Part shown: piece after piece, positions 22,851 through 34,070 of the stretch
Position numbering within the stretch: position 1 is the stretch's first letter
Layout of the letters: each line of letters begins with the position of its first letter
From: Flammula alnicola
Taxonomy: Eukaryota; Basidiomycota; Agaricomycetes; Agaricales; Strophariaceae
Length of the DNA: 64,000 bases
Assembly: GCA_015499995.1 (NCBI GenBank)
Contig: JADNRV010000105.1
Span: forward strand, 62,001-126,000
Reading direction: 5' to 3'
Program-made: the position numbers and the translations under genes
The notes under the pieces: model-generated
Seen by the model: only the letters and a program-made list of their open reading frames with translations
What the model was told of the DNA's origin: nothing
Database searches by the model: none

Positions 22851-23802
22851 GCAAGGGAGGTGAGAGACGAAGTGTCGATGGGAAGAATGACTCGATGTTG
22901 AACGAAAGTGCTATCGAAATGACTGAATCTACAAAAATGTGAGCAAGCAGCGGAAAGAGGGCCAGCTGATGGCTTACCCAGCAACCTGTGGGCGTCGCGG
23001 GAAGAGGGTGGAGGCCCAAGGTTGCCTGGGTGTAGTATATATAGGACTCGGAGGTGTGCATTGTATGGACAATAGAGCACAGAAGATCCATCCAAGACAT
23101 GGACCGTCAAGCTTGGAGGACTCGTCCGAGACCATGAGCACAAGGGGCCTATCCGAGACCAATCTGTTGTTTGGACCAGATCTCCGTCTACGTCCCATTG
23201 AGCAGAATGGAGGCTGCAAGGAGCCTGAGAGATGCGCGCGGAGCGTACGCATTCTGTTCGTTAGGAGCGGCAGATGGTACGCATGAGAGGGCATTGTACC
23301 CACATACCTCGTGTGATTAGACTTATGTAACCACCCTTAAATTCGATTAAACACCCGACACGTGATAGTATTGACGCGCGAACGTCTGTTGATATGTGCT
23401 GACACATCAAAATATAATGAGGTTGATCTATTAAACATAAACCCTACGTTGGGTGTAAGTAGGTATGCCCGAGATCACCGAATCCAAAATGGGCCAGCCT
23501 CTCTATCGAGAATCCCCATCGTAAGTTCTGTTGTCATTTATTTGTCCTTAGATAACAAAGATTAGATAACATCCTATCTACCCTATATGAAGAGGATTCT
23601 CGAACGAGAGGATGGTTTAGGAGCCTGGCTACACACATAATTTAACTGCCAGAACTTGGGAGCGTTCAATTTCAAGCATTACATAATGGTTTCAACATCA
23701 CGTGCATGGGGCTAAAAGTCAAAAACTGATTACCTCTGCCTAGACCGAGGGCCGGCCTGTCTATGAAGCTGCAGCTGTCGATAGACAGACCGGTCTATCT
23801 GA

Positions 23803-24498
23803 GTTTAAATCCCTGTAGCGCGCATTTCCCACGCGTTTCCTCGGATGCTTAGCGTGATCGCAACCGACCCTAAAGTCAGGTCATGTTACTATCAACAGAG
23901 CGCCTAGCGGCTATTACACCAAGGCTAGCTATCTCTAGCTATATTATAACGGACATTCATCAATGATTCAATCTTTGCTCCAGAAATGGGGCACAACCAT
24001 GACAGCGCAACTAATTTTGGCTCATGATTATCTCTGGTATCACCAAGGTCTTCATTTGAAAATTCTCGATTGTTTATAGGTGCAAAAAGTACAGATGTGA
24101 AGAGTATCTACGCTAATAGGGTTATTCGAACCTCGGGTGATGATTTTTTGTACCGTTTCCATCTGAATCAGCGATTGTACGCTGCCAGGTTTATTGGCAG
24201 AAAATGTAGATAAAAAGGGATCACATGGTAATCCTTCATCCGGTACTTTATTTCGTGGCCGTCGAATCTTCTTTGACGAGGGTGGTTTAACAGCAGCAAG
24301 TATTTCCGGGTTCGGTACGATGTAATGGGAGCGCGCGCACTATTAGTATTACTATGAACTTAAAGTTACTATCAGGCGGCAGGCCACTCGCTGAATCCTG
24401 ATATCGCACGAAAAACGTGACCTGACTTTAGGGTCGGTTGCGATCACGCTAAGCATCCGAGGAAACGTGTGGGAAATGCGCGCTACGAGGATTTAAAC
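23803..24498. mobile_element. Short element with ~85-bp terminal inverted repeats
   Basis: GTTTAAATCC...GTAGCGCGCATTTCCCAC at 23803 recurs inverted up to 24498. The arms continue through TTTCCTCGGATGCTTAGCGT and CCGACCCTAAAGTCAGGTCA. The interior (about 23890-24410) has no gene. Because the ends themselves contain the palindrome TTTAAA, the target duplication (TA, TTAA or TTTAAA) cannot be resolved. Confidence 0.75.
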
Positions 24499-25794
24499 GT
24501 TGACCATTGACTCTGACCGTACTGACTGACTGGTATTGACTGACGCCGTCAGACGGCGTCAATGACAACACTGGGTCCCACCACCCTCATATACAGAACG
24601 GCCACCGGTCTAACCTCTGCCGCGCTTGATCAAATCTATGATTAGCGATAACAGAAGTCTGCTGAAGCGGACTCCAAATTTTGATTGGGTGACGGAGTGA
24701 AGAGGGCGCTAACTACAAAGGCCAATCTAAGATACATGTTACAGAACTCTAAGCTAAAATAAAGATCAAAGAAAAGGGAAGAGGTGGGCGGGCGACGAAA
24801 AACTGAGCAGGGGTTGATAGATTAAGATCTATGTCAACCCGAAAAGGTCAGTTGATCCAGACAAGAATTGGCGAAGCCATGTGGAGGATGCTTACTGTAT
24901 AAGGCACTGATAGAAGGATTAAATGGCGAAGCCAGAAGTAATAGATAGTGACTGTATACAGAACAGCAAGGTTAGGTTGGAGTTTGTCTGGATAGCGAGG
25001 AAGGGAGAAACTCACAATAGAATAGTGATTAAAAAGTTTTAAGATAGAGAGGCGAAGCCCGAAATAATCACTATTCTGATTGTGAAAGGTGTCAGCCCAA
25101 TGGATGTGAAGAGGCAGTGCGAAGCACTTACCGTGTTGCAAGGATGAGTGATTGTCGAGGACAAGAGCAGCACGGTGAAAATTTTCACAAGAGAAATCCC
25201 ACGTGCCGATGCTTATCTCTCGTCGGCATCCGGATTCCGCTAGAGCCCTACCGAACGAAGAACAGCACGTGAGACCCTCAGGAAAGTTTGAGCGGAGCTC
25301 AGTTCGGCGAGGCCGTGAATGGATGTATCGCAGGGCGCAGAGGCCTACGAAAACGCTCCTTACCCTTGGAACCCGCTATTACGACGAGATTGTAGTTATG
25401 ACACGCAGTAAGTAACTCAGACGGACACGTAGATGTGTAAACGGCTGTATTGACCTGTAGTTATGACACGCAGTAAGTAACTACAGTAGTCCGTAAGTAT
25501 GGTGTGTGTAAATATAAAGAGTGAGAATGACTAACCTCAGACGGACACGTAGATGTGTAAACGGCTGAGGTTCGTCGAGTCTCGAAAAGTGGAATAAAAA
25601 GGGTGCGGGAAATCCCGCCCATCGCGATAGTGCGATGGTAATCGATGGTGGTGTATAGTGTAACGGGTAGGCGCGAGCGGTGAGCGCGCGCCGTACATGG
25701 GTAACGAAGTGCCCGAGAAGGAAGTAAAGGAATGAATAAAATAAAAGCATACAGTGGGCAATGCCCGGTTTCCCTCAACAGAGATAGCGTAGGT
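24499..25794. other. Intergenic with short duplications, no gene
   Basis: GGCGAAGCC occurs three times (about 24872, 24924, 25051) in similar surroundings. Two blocks are duplicated close together: TAGTTATGACACGCAGTAAG (about 25393 and 25458) and CAGACGGACACGTAGATGTG (about 25418 and 25538). TTGACTGAC words around 24500-24560 recur at 30070-30160. No supportable gene. Confidence 0.45.
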
Positions 25795-27242
25795 CACTAT
25801 GAATCCTAGGGCTGGGAAGAATTCCCGGTTTGATAACCCGTCGTTCAAGGGAGTTTTCCTTGTCTGACCGGGAAATATTCAGGGTATGACTGACATATCC
25901 CCTGTCAGACGGGAAATTCCATAACCAGGAACGACCCAGGAAAAATGTCCTGCCCCATGGCCACCATTCCCGGTTTTGTCTGGGGAGGGTATAACTAGTA
26001 ATTTTGTCTAGTTTCACGTAGAATCTTTCCTGAGGCTAGCATGGGCTGATTTTCCTGCTATTACTAGTTTATTTTACTTGAGTTCAGGTGGTTTTTTTTA
26101 AGGTCGGACGGCATATGGATCATTCAAATAAATTCTGAATTTAATAGTAGCAAATGTACATAATACATAGTAGGTACAGTACAAAAGAAGCCTGGAGGGT
26201 GATAGTACAATATGAAAGAAGGATGATAAAACCGAATACAGCACCTTCAAATCCGAACATTATGTCTTGGTGAAACGGCACAACATGACAGGTTGAGGTG
26301 TGGCTCAATGTTAATATATAGATATAAATGAAACACGAGAATACTCACCGTTAGCAATCCAGAAGCTCGAAGTCGAGGGTTTAGTCGTCGATCACAAAGC
26401 TCAAAGGCCGTGACGTGCAAATATTAAATTTCAGCATGAAGGCAGCGGAGACTGACTGGACATTGGTTGAACTTGTATGAAAGGGGACAGACGTGAGTGG
26501 GGTCTCTTTAACTCACTGTGATGCATGTGAGGTATCAAAGTCAGGTATGCAAATGGACCTTGAAACGTTGGCCCTTATTGTAAGACGAGTTGCAGCAGCC
26601 GCGGCGATGGCGGCTGACATCAGACCTGGGGCCTCGCCCATGTGTTCTTGTTGTACAGCTAGCGAACAGGCGCTTCCTTGGCTTTGGAAAATGGGCAATG
26701 TCAAGAAAAGGCATGAATAGAAGCACAGAGGGCGGGGGATGGATGTGGGCACAGAGGATCCTCATGGCGGTGAGAGTCCTAATGGCGGTGAGAGGACGAA
26801 ATGGAATTCAAATTCCGCGCTCGCCACTCATCCTGAATACGGAGAATCACATGATGCTGTTTGGACTTAGCAATTTTCCCCTGATCATCGAATAATAAAT
26901 ATGTACCCGCCAGACCGGGAAAAAGAACTACTCCTTGATTTGAGCTTATTACAAGCTTGCCGTGGTCCTTTTTGTTGGATAAGGGTAAGAATACACATGG
27001 GAAAGTCTGGAATTGGCATAGAAACTGCAACGGACAAGCTTCGAGATAAATTTTTGGTAAATTTAGTATAAATCTGGCGAGTGAGAAAAGATATCCTGTG
27101 AAACCAGGAAAATATTTACCGGTCTGAAGACGGGGAAATTTTACCAGAAACAACTTTTTCCTGTCGGATCCCAGCTAGACCGGGAAAAAACAATTATTTC
27201 TGGTCAAACTAGGAATTGTTTCCGGGCCTAGGGTTCATAGTG
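25795..27242. mobile_element. 1.45-kb inverted-repeat element with CCGGGAAA-type subterminal repeats
   Basis: CACTATGAATCCTAGGGCTG at the left and its reverse-complement partner CAGTTTG...CCTAGGGTTCATAGTG at the right match over about 40 bp with a few differences. Next to each end are several copies of a CCCGGT(T/C)TG(A/G) / CCGGGAAA word. The flanks (GTAGGTCA and TGCGGTCA) share only GGTCA, so a target duplication is uncertain. A partial relative starts at 43669 (CACTATAAACCCTATGCCCG). The interior has no convincing gene. Confidence 0.6.
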
Positions 27243-28855
27243 CGGTCACATCGCCACGTGCATGTTCATGTCCATATGTACTAGTAGATGCCAGTGAGCG
27301 CGTAGGGGAATCCATCTATTGCCTGCGACGTGCGCGGCTTCCCCGTCTTCAGCGAGCGTGTCCGAGAGCAGATCCAGTTGGCCGGCTCCAGCGGTTGGAA
27401 TCACGTCTACCATAACTTACTCTTACCATCTGTATTATAGTAAGGACGACCCGAGTAATCAACGATTATGATCTTATTATACTTTCAACTTTGCATTCAT
27501 GAAATTTGGCGCAAATTTAAATTACGTTTCCAACCAATGCTGTGAGATTAATTTTGAATTACTCGAGCATTGTAGAATATTCCCGAGAACCTTTATTATT
27601 AGCCAAGTGAATTCTAGTTATTTCCGACAAATTCTCGGCTACCAGGGAAATATTTTTTGAGAATATATTCCTGTCCCAGAGGAATCATATTCTGTGAACC
27701 TTCTTCTCAAGGAAGAAGCGAGAATTCTTGGGTAGCGAAAAATGTTTGTGTGGAATAGTCTTTACGGTCGTTTGACACCGCGACCCTGTGCCTTCCTCTC
27801 AGCGACAAAGTGCACTTTCTACTAATAATGTAGAATCGCAGGAAAGGAAGACAATCGAACGGGAATTTGAGTTCGTTTCTTTGGGTGTGTTGTGGTGTTA
27901 TCCGGCCCTTTGTCCGTCATGCGAATCTCACCTATGTTCTATTTCGTCTACTGCTGACTATGTCATCACTAATGCCGACCTATGTTTCCGAGGATTACAT
28001 TAATGATTCGGAAATTTTATTTATACAGGGGAATAGGTTTTAGAACTTTTTTTACAGTCCCAATTCATATATCTGCGGATTTTACACACGTATCTGTCCG
28101 GGGTAAAAGTCTTAGGTAATTACTCATAACTTGAAGTCACGGGGAACAAATTTTTGTCAGAGAAGCAGGCACGCAACTGATTGGCCAATGGTGGTGCGGA
28201 TATTTGCGGCTAATGTAGAGAGGAAAACTGTAGAAATACTGAATATCCTCAAAATGAATCTCAGAATTTAAATTGCGCGCTCTGGCAAAGGACCCCGATT
28301 TTTTTTTGCCAAACTATTTTGGGTACGGTCGCTTATCAGTTCTGCGCTCAACTAAAGTCGTACGGGGAGAGCTCTAAAAATAAGGGAGGAAAGAGAGAAA
28401 TCTACCAAGTTCTGAGCTCTCGTGTTTATCTACCCGGAGGGTGGAACCTTCCTCCACAGGAATCAAGATATTAAGTTTCCACGTCTGTAATGTGCACACA
28501 GCCAGTCAGTACGATCCAGAGACTAAAGTCAGGGCTCACCGGCAGCGCTCACCGCTGAGTCCATTTAATTATGGATATCTGGTTGCTTACAACGTTGAAG
28601 GAATCCTTTCCGGAAGTTCCGCAGAAGAAAAGGTAGTTGTCTAGTTGCTTGAATCCAAATTGGTCCTAGCGTTGAAGCCTTCAACGCCTCTATCAAACTG
28701 TCCGATGGTCATTTATTATGGGATGAAATTCTCTCCGGCACAGCAAGCTCCGGAAGGGTCGTGGGCAATGTGTTTTGGACAATTGCAGATACACAACTTG
28801 TTGTCGGCTTCGCTGAGGAAAGTTCCGGCCCGGTTGGAAGTTCTAGCCCCTCATG
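27243..28855. other. No gene; dispersed-repeat segment
   Basis: The segment 27515-27610 (CGTTTCCAACCAATG... to TATTCCCGAGAACC) is similar to 38640-38720 (CGTTTACTATCAACC... to TATTCCCGAGAACT), so both belong to a dispersed family. Frames here are short and unrecognised. Confidence 0.4.
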
Positions 28856-30022
28856 CCCAGTGACAATCAACTCCGCCCTCAGCTGCAGATCTCTGCAGAT
28901 ACCGGAGAACAGCGGTCGCGCCGAAATTCGCCGGTCAAATAGGATTTCGTGCCTTTTGCGGATTTTTTTCCGCGAGGATGCGCTTTCTTCTAGCAAGAAA
29001 ACGACCGTTACGACGTGAATGGCAGAAATATCTGTACTTATCAGTTCTGGTCTGCTCTCATCTGCATTTCTCGGTCGTTGTCTGTAGGCAGCAATTTTCT
29101 GTATTGTTGCATAAAATACATGATTTTCTGTGGATATCTGCTATTCTCTGCTCCGTCCTGAAGCCAGTCCATCCCAAAGAACCACCAACATATCCATCTG
29201 ACCCCAGTCCAACTTATGATTGACATCCCCTCCCACAACCTTTTCCACTTATCCGGCCTTCCTTCCTTCCGAGCGACAAGTCTTCCGTGATCGGTGGCCG
29301 GGTGGTAAAGTAGCGATCGCGGCTATTATTTCCCACTTGTCAATCACTATCACTTGGACAGATGAAATCCAAAACCTACTCACCATCCATGGGCGCGACG
29401 CCGAGCATGATTAGCGCAAAATAAGGTGCATATATGCATGAGAAATGGTCAGCAGGATAAATTGGAAGGCCCATAATTGACTTACCGCCGTGCCAGTATC
29501 GACAGAACGCATACCATATGTACTGTAATAATGACTCTCATTGAGAGCACAGTCATTCAGAATGGAAAATACTCACAATGATTCGAACGCGGCATGCCCT
29601 CCAGGTTGAGGGCACTTGGATAGGCCCACAAATCCTCGATACGTTCACGAGAGGCGGTGGAATGGGGGGGAACAATATGCAGGATATCCTAGGAGACGCT
29701 ATGGGAGAGTTTTCGAAGGTGGGGGAAGGAAGGAAGGAAGGAAGGGAATGGGGACAATTTAGCAAAGTCTGATATATATTCAAAATCACTCCAGAGTCAA
29801 GGCGACGTCAAGTCGACTTTGCGAAGAGAATTCGGAATACATAGAAGGATAGAATGACATCATGGAGGTCAATATTTCAATGGCAGAAAGGAAGGTCGCT
29901 TTGCGGTCAAGGTGCAGTGAATCCCAGATAATCGATAATGGCGGATCATCGCCGAATTTGTCCTCCGCCGCCGATATTTGCAGCTCTGTGCGGATTGCTG
30001 CAGAGTCGGTTTTCACTGGGAG
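28856..30022. mobile_element. hAT-like non-autonomous element, copy A
   Basis: It starts CCCAGTGACAATCAACTCCG and ends with the partner GAGTCGGTTTTCACTGG. CCTCATG is present just outside both ends (28849-28855 and 30024-30030, with three extra bases at the right). It shares ends, order and interior words with the element at 39633-40730: TTTGCGGATTTTTTTCCGCG near the left, AGAAATATCTG, a GGAAGGAAGG run near the right, and CGATATTTGCAGCTC at the right. No transposase is visible. Confidence 0.75.
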
Positions 30023-30052
30023 GCCTCATGGCTTGCATTCCGTCATTGGATG

Positions 30053-30424
30053 CTAACATTGAAATAGAGGCAAGGTCAATAATTTGACTGACCGAGTCAG
30101 CTTGCTTACGGGTCGACCAATGACGGTCGAAGTTTGACCGTTATTGACTGACCTTGACAATGCTGCTACGGACCTATGCTCACGTTGTCCCCAATCGGCC
30201 ATCCCATGTTTCCGCACATACGACATAGAGTGGACCATATTCTTACCGTACGTAGGGGCTACTTCAAATGTGAAGAAGGGAAATAAATACCTATCCCTGG
30301 GATTCCTAAATTTACGTAGTAAGTAAATCTCAAGTAGATTCTGAGCTTGCTCTGCGCATATCTGGTCCAGATATTGGCATAGCGCCTCCGGCAGCGAGCC
30401 CCTGTCAGCCTGCAAGTATATCAT
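30053..30424 (-). CDS. Possible coding remnant
   Basis: A minus-strand open stretch reads AQNLLEIYLLRKFRNPRDRY and HSMSYVRKHGMADWGQREHR. This looks more protein-like than its shadows but has no recognisable family. It lies downstream of the gene at 30527-31399 on the same strand and overlaps the TTGACTGACC-rich repeat at 30060-30160, so it may be a truncated exon. Confidence 0.25.
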   Translation of the reverse strand: MIYLQADRGSLPEALCQYLDQICAEQAQNLLEIYLLRKFRNPRDRYLFPFFTFEVAPTYGKNMVHSMSYVRKHGMADWGQREHRSVAALSRSVNNGQTSTVIGRPVSKLTRSVKLLTLPLFQC

Positions 30425-30526
30425 TTCCTCGCAGAAAAAAAATCAAGAGAGAATATAGTGGAGGTAGGTGGTAATTTTCAATGGAGTGAATGAGTATCTC
30501 TGTAAGCGCATGTGTTTGGGTCATCT

Positions 30527-31399
30527 CTACATTTGACTTAGATCCTCCTCTGTCAAAGGTCGGTTCAAGTCACGACATCTCTCCAGCAGCCAACGATACG
30601 TCCCGCTGGTGCGTGTACTCTCCTGAAGCTGGTTTTCCAGTAACTGCTGTAGTCGAAATATATCTTCCTTTATATCCCCTATCTCGTGGAGCATCGTTCT
30701 GAAATTCTCTTTGCACGCTGGGGATTGGCAATTTGTTGACGCTGAAGGAGAGGTGGGAGATGATGGAATCGGGCAGTTTCCTGAACCTATCAATTCCTTT
30801 TCGACTTCCTGCCATTATAAAGTATAGGCGGGGTATTCTTATCAGAAAGGAACAAACTTCACCTCTCTATACATGGCAAGGTCGTCATCAAGGTCACATC
30901 CCGCTATTGACGGATGTAGTTCGCCGGGAGTCTCCCACCATGCGCTCGTATAACGATTGAGTTGATGTATCCCGTTATCGCCATCCATTTCTTTCAATGA
31001 TTGATAAAATTTTGTACCCAGGGTGAGGCGGTATTCCTCCATGTCTTTAGGGCCTTTCCAACATCCCTTGGCCGTCGCACGAATGATCAGGGGGATCTCC
31101 ACATGAACCCCTCCCGTTGCGGCCATTCCTATGTATGTCCAGGCGTTTTCCTACTGAAGTAAGAACTCATAAAACGTGTCCAAAGGTAATGGACGAACCA
31201 CTTCTGCCTTTATGCCTTTCGACCACCAATCGATGCGATCAGGGGTTGGTGTGGAATCCTCTCTAGCCGCAATCAATGCGGCTCGAAGCCTAGAGGCAAT
31301 GTAATCTAGGCGTTCGGTTATGGCCTTCTTTCGAGACTTGAGATCGACGTCGCTCGGAGATTTGTAGATTCCCCAGTCAATATGGCCAAGTTTTTCCAT
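30527..31399 (-). pseudogene. Unrecognised two-exon gene with a single in-frame TAG
   Basis: From an ATG at 31399 the frame runs to 30863, crosses one TAG at 31153-31151 (FYEFLLQ, stop, ENAWTYIG) and stays in phase. A 54-bp intron (30862-30809, GTGAAG...GGCAG) joins it in phase to a second exon ending at 30527. The predicted product is about 272 residues plus the stop position. Its C-terminal part may form a coiled coil (HEIGDIKEDIFRLQQLLENQ). Translation could instead start at the ATG at 31126, giving about 181 residues. No known domain is visible. The single clean stop could be recent decay. Confidence 0.5.
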
Positions 31400-31856
31400 T
31401 GATACAATGATAGATAGGGAAGGAGATAGCTACGCGTCTTTGTCCTTGTGTTTGTAATCTCACGTTTATTAATAATTTGTGACATGACGAGGCGTGTGAC
31501 CCTTTGTTCGCACGGGCGGGCCAGCCAATCAGAAGACATCCCGTGATTGTTGTTATCACGGGCGGCCCATTACTAAATCATAGAAAAACCAGTAATGTTT
31601 TATAAGCTTGCTGAAACCAGTGTAAGGTGGAGTCGCCGCTATAACCTAAAATAAGATTACAGCAAGTGTTATATGTACCATATGCCGTCTCGCTCCTTAA
31701 TATACCTGCTGCCATTTTGGTATAATTGTTACTTCACACTACCATCTGCTACAACCCTGCTTGCGTATCATATGTCCCCGTAGTTTTACTAAAATATTTC
31801 AAGACACTGGGTGATCAATATATGCAAATCAGTTGCAACTGTTTTTGTTAGTTGTC
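31400..31856. other. No gene seen
   Basis: Spacer between the unrecognised gene and the adenylate cyclase fragment; it holds no supportable feature. Confidence 0.4.
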
Positions 31857-34070
31857 CTACAATATCTGACTCGTGGAGATGTTGGGCATGTGTGGTAAGA
31901 CACCACCATACCACGGCAAGAGTGGTCGGGAAAGAGCACATGAACGAGTCGCCTTCAGTTTTGACCTCGTATCCACCACAGAACCAGAGCGGCGACGAAG
32001 GAGGGTGTTGTGCAGGCGCATAGCAGTTGGCATGCCAGGGTTGGCCTCCCAAAGGCCAGTCGAGTTTCGAATATCCGTGAAAACGAGCGCGACATGGCCG
32101 GTAGGTGCAGGAATTTCGTGGTCGAGCCATTTAACATTACGATCACGCACTTCGTCCTTCCTCCTCGAGCGATACTGCTGTGGCTCCACAATCGGATCGA
32201 CTGTCGGCTGGCGAGATCGTGCGGACGACGCGAAGAGGTCCGCGACCCAAATAACCATGATCGTCGTGCTGCCATCTGCTCCATAACTTATGGCGAAGTC
32301 ACGGACTTTCTGGGCCGCGAGCATGGCGACAGGTCTTTCGGCTCCCGTCACGGTGTGGGAAATGTCGACGACTGTGCGGTAAGGGACGAAATCCCAGACC
32401 CCACGATTGGCGATGATCACAAATTCGTCCATGTCCATCAAGTCATAGATGAAATGTTCGGGCGAGCATTCATGGCAGGAAGAGATGGTAGTAACCGAAC
32501 GTGCGCAAACCTCGACTTCGTCATTGACAAGGCCAGGCGTCGTTGAAATCGATCGTTCGGCGGCGCGGATGTGAGCAGTCTCAAGATGATCATACAGGTC
32601 GTGCTTTCTGGAGATTTCGTAGCACACACCCTGCCTCGACACAACGGCCATCGCATCGCCGACGTTCGCCGAGTATATCGTCCTATCGAAGAAATATAGC
32701 GACGCTCCTGATACGCCCGCGCGAGAATACTGCGTATCCGAGATATTTTGCATGGTCAAACTCGCCATCCAACCCTTCCTGGCCTCCAACAGCGGCGTCT
32801 CGCAGAGGTCTTGATTGAGCTTGAGGACGTCCAGCGGAGGGCCTTCGGGATACCTTCTCTCCTCAACTTCTACGGAATGCCTTCCTTCTGCTGCCTGTAG
32901 TTGATCACCGCGAGCTGCGTTCTGAAAACATTGATGAAATTGTCGTACAGATACTTCGACAGCCGATTCGGGCTCGAGCCTGGCTTGACACCTCGCGGCG
33001 GGTGCGTGCGAACTGAACATCGCAAAGATCGCCTCATCTTTGCGCGGCGCGCCCATGGAATTCATGCACGAGGTCGGGCATGTTCACGAGCTGATCGAGG
33101 ACATCGATGGTTTTCGGGCTATTGCAACTGGTGCTGCCAGGCTTCTGTCGATAACCGTGGGCATTTCTTGAACGATGACACCAGCTGGCGGGTCATGCCA
33201 AGTATTCAGGAAATTCGAGGTAACGTTGATCTTCGTTAGGCTCGCTCAATTCCATAGCGTCTTTCAGCAGCTCATTGAAATTATTGTTGTGCGCATCCAA
33301 GACCTCGAGTTTCTGAACCTTGTCGATGGTCGACGGAAGGGTGTCGAGCTTGTTATCTGTTCACGAGAGGCTTGAAGTTGCTAGCCATTTAAGGTCACCC
33401 AGACTGTCGGGTATCGAACGGATCGAGTTGTGGTCGAGTTTGAGGTTGCGAAGTGAGAAAAGCTGAATAAACACGAGGTTGTCGAGAAAAGAGAGCTTCA
33501 CGTAGAAAAGATCGAGTTCAGACAGGGAATAGGGAGGGTTGCTCATTGGACCCGACACGAGCGAAAGCTGGATGATATCGCTGCGAGAGGCGACCAACGT
33601 GTGCATATCAGGGCCAAGCACTAAATCGAGCGCATGTACCCAGTCATGATCCGCACTCAGGCTGTAGATCTGCGGCAGCATACATATTAGAGTGAGGTCC
33701 GAGATCTGCTTCCTCTTGGTATCCAGCACGCGAAGGTTAACCAGTTCCGCCGCCTGGTCCGGGAACTCGCTGACTTGATTTCCAACAATAATCAGCCTCT
33801 CGAGCGACTTCATCTTCCAAATGTCCGCCAGCAACTCCATGCTTCATGATCATGTTGAACGAGATATCCAAATCGCGAAGGGTCTCGATATTGGTGAGGA
33901 TGATACGGAACTTGCGGAACTTGTTGTTCGAGATATTGGTGGTATTGAGGGAGCGTAGACGGGCGAAATGCCATGGTAGTTTTTCCAGTCGGTTGCTCTG
34001 CGTATGGATGGTGAGAAGGTCATGGATTCGGTTCTCCAGACGTCCCTGGGCCGTGCCACCCTTTTCGGCT
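31857..34070 (-). pseudogene. CYR1: Fragment of fungal adenylate cyclase: LRR, PP2C-like, start of cyclase domain
   Basis: Going down the minus strand: leucine-rich repeats (SNRLEKLPWHFARLRSLNTT, then ETLRDLDISFNM, LERLIIVGNQVSEFPDQAAE and LDTLPSTIDKVQKLEVLDAH), then a PP2C-like domain (SLYFFDRTIYSANVGDAMAV, DEFVIIANRGVWD). The start of the class III cyclase domain follows: GHVALVFTDIRNSTGLWEAN and, in a shifted frame, CGGYEVKTEGDSFMCSF. This order is that of fungal Cyr1, which makes cAMP downstream of Ras. The N-terminal Ras-association part and most of the catalytic domain are missing. Frames shift near 33840, 33360 and 33065, and a base is lost near 32000 after MRLHNTLLRR. It breaks off at about 31860. 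A dead partial duplicate, not the cell's functional gene. Confidence 0.88.

Larger units (their letters stand above)
16477..23627. mobile_element. Tyrosine-recombinase retroelement enclosed by long terminal inverted repeats
   Basis: The outer ends CAGGCTCCTAAACC... and ...GGTTTAGGAGCCTG begin inverted repeats of about 230 bp (16477-16703 and 23389-23627). These are nearly identical except for an 11-bp indel and scattered changes. The 9-bp direct repeat GCTACACAC flanks the whole (16468-16476 and 23628-23636). Inside, on the minus strand, lie gag-like, RT/RNase H and tyrosine-recombinase genes in that order, as in DIRS/Ngaro-type elements. Such elements normally insert without target duplication, while long inverted repeats plus a 9-bp duplication are typical of Mutator-like DNA transposons. 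The block may therefore be a composite: a retroelement carried inside a Mutator-like shell. Non-coding parts are 16704-17292 and 22851-23388. Confidence 0.75.

Noticed and set aside
21840..22901. 353-codon plus-strand frame opposite gag
   Set aside because: It is the reverse shadow of the gag and RT-start coding frames, which have recognisable motifs.
25789..27248. 8-bp target duplication for the 1.45-kb element
   Set aside because: GTAGGTCA and TGCGGTCA agree at only five of eight positions, which is not enough to claim.
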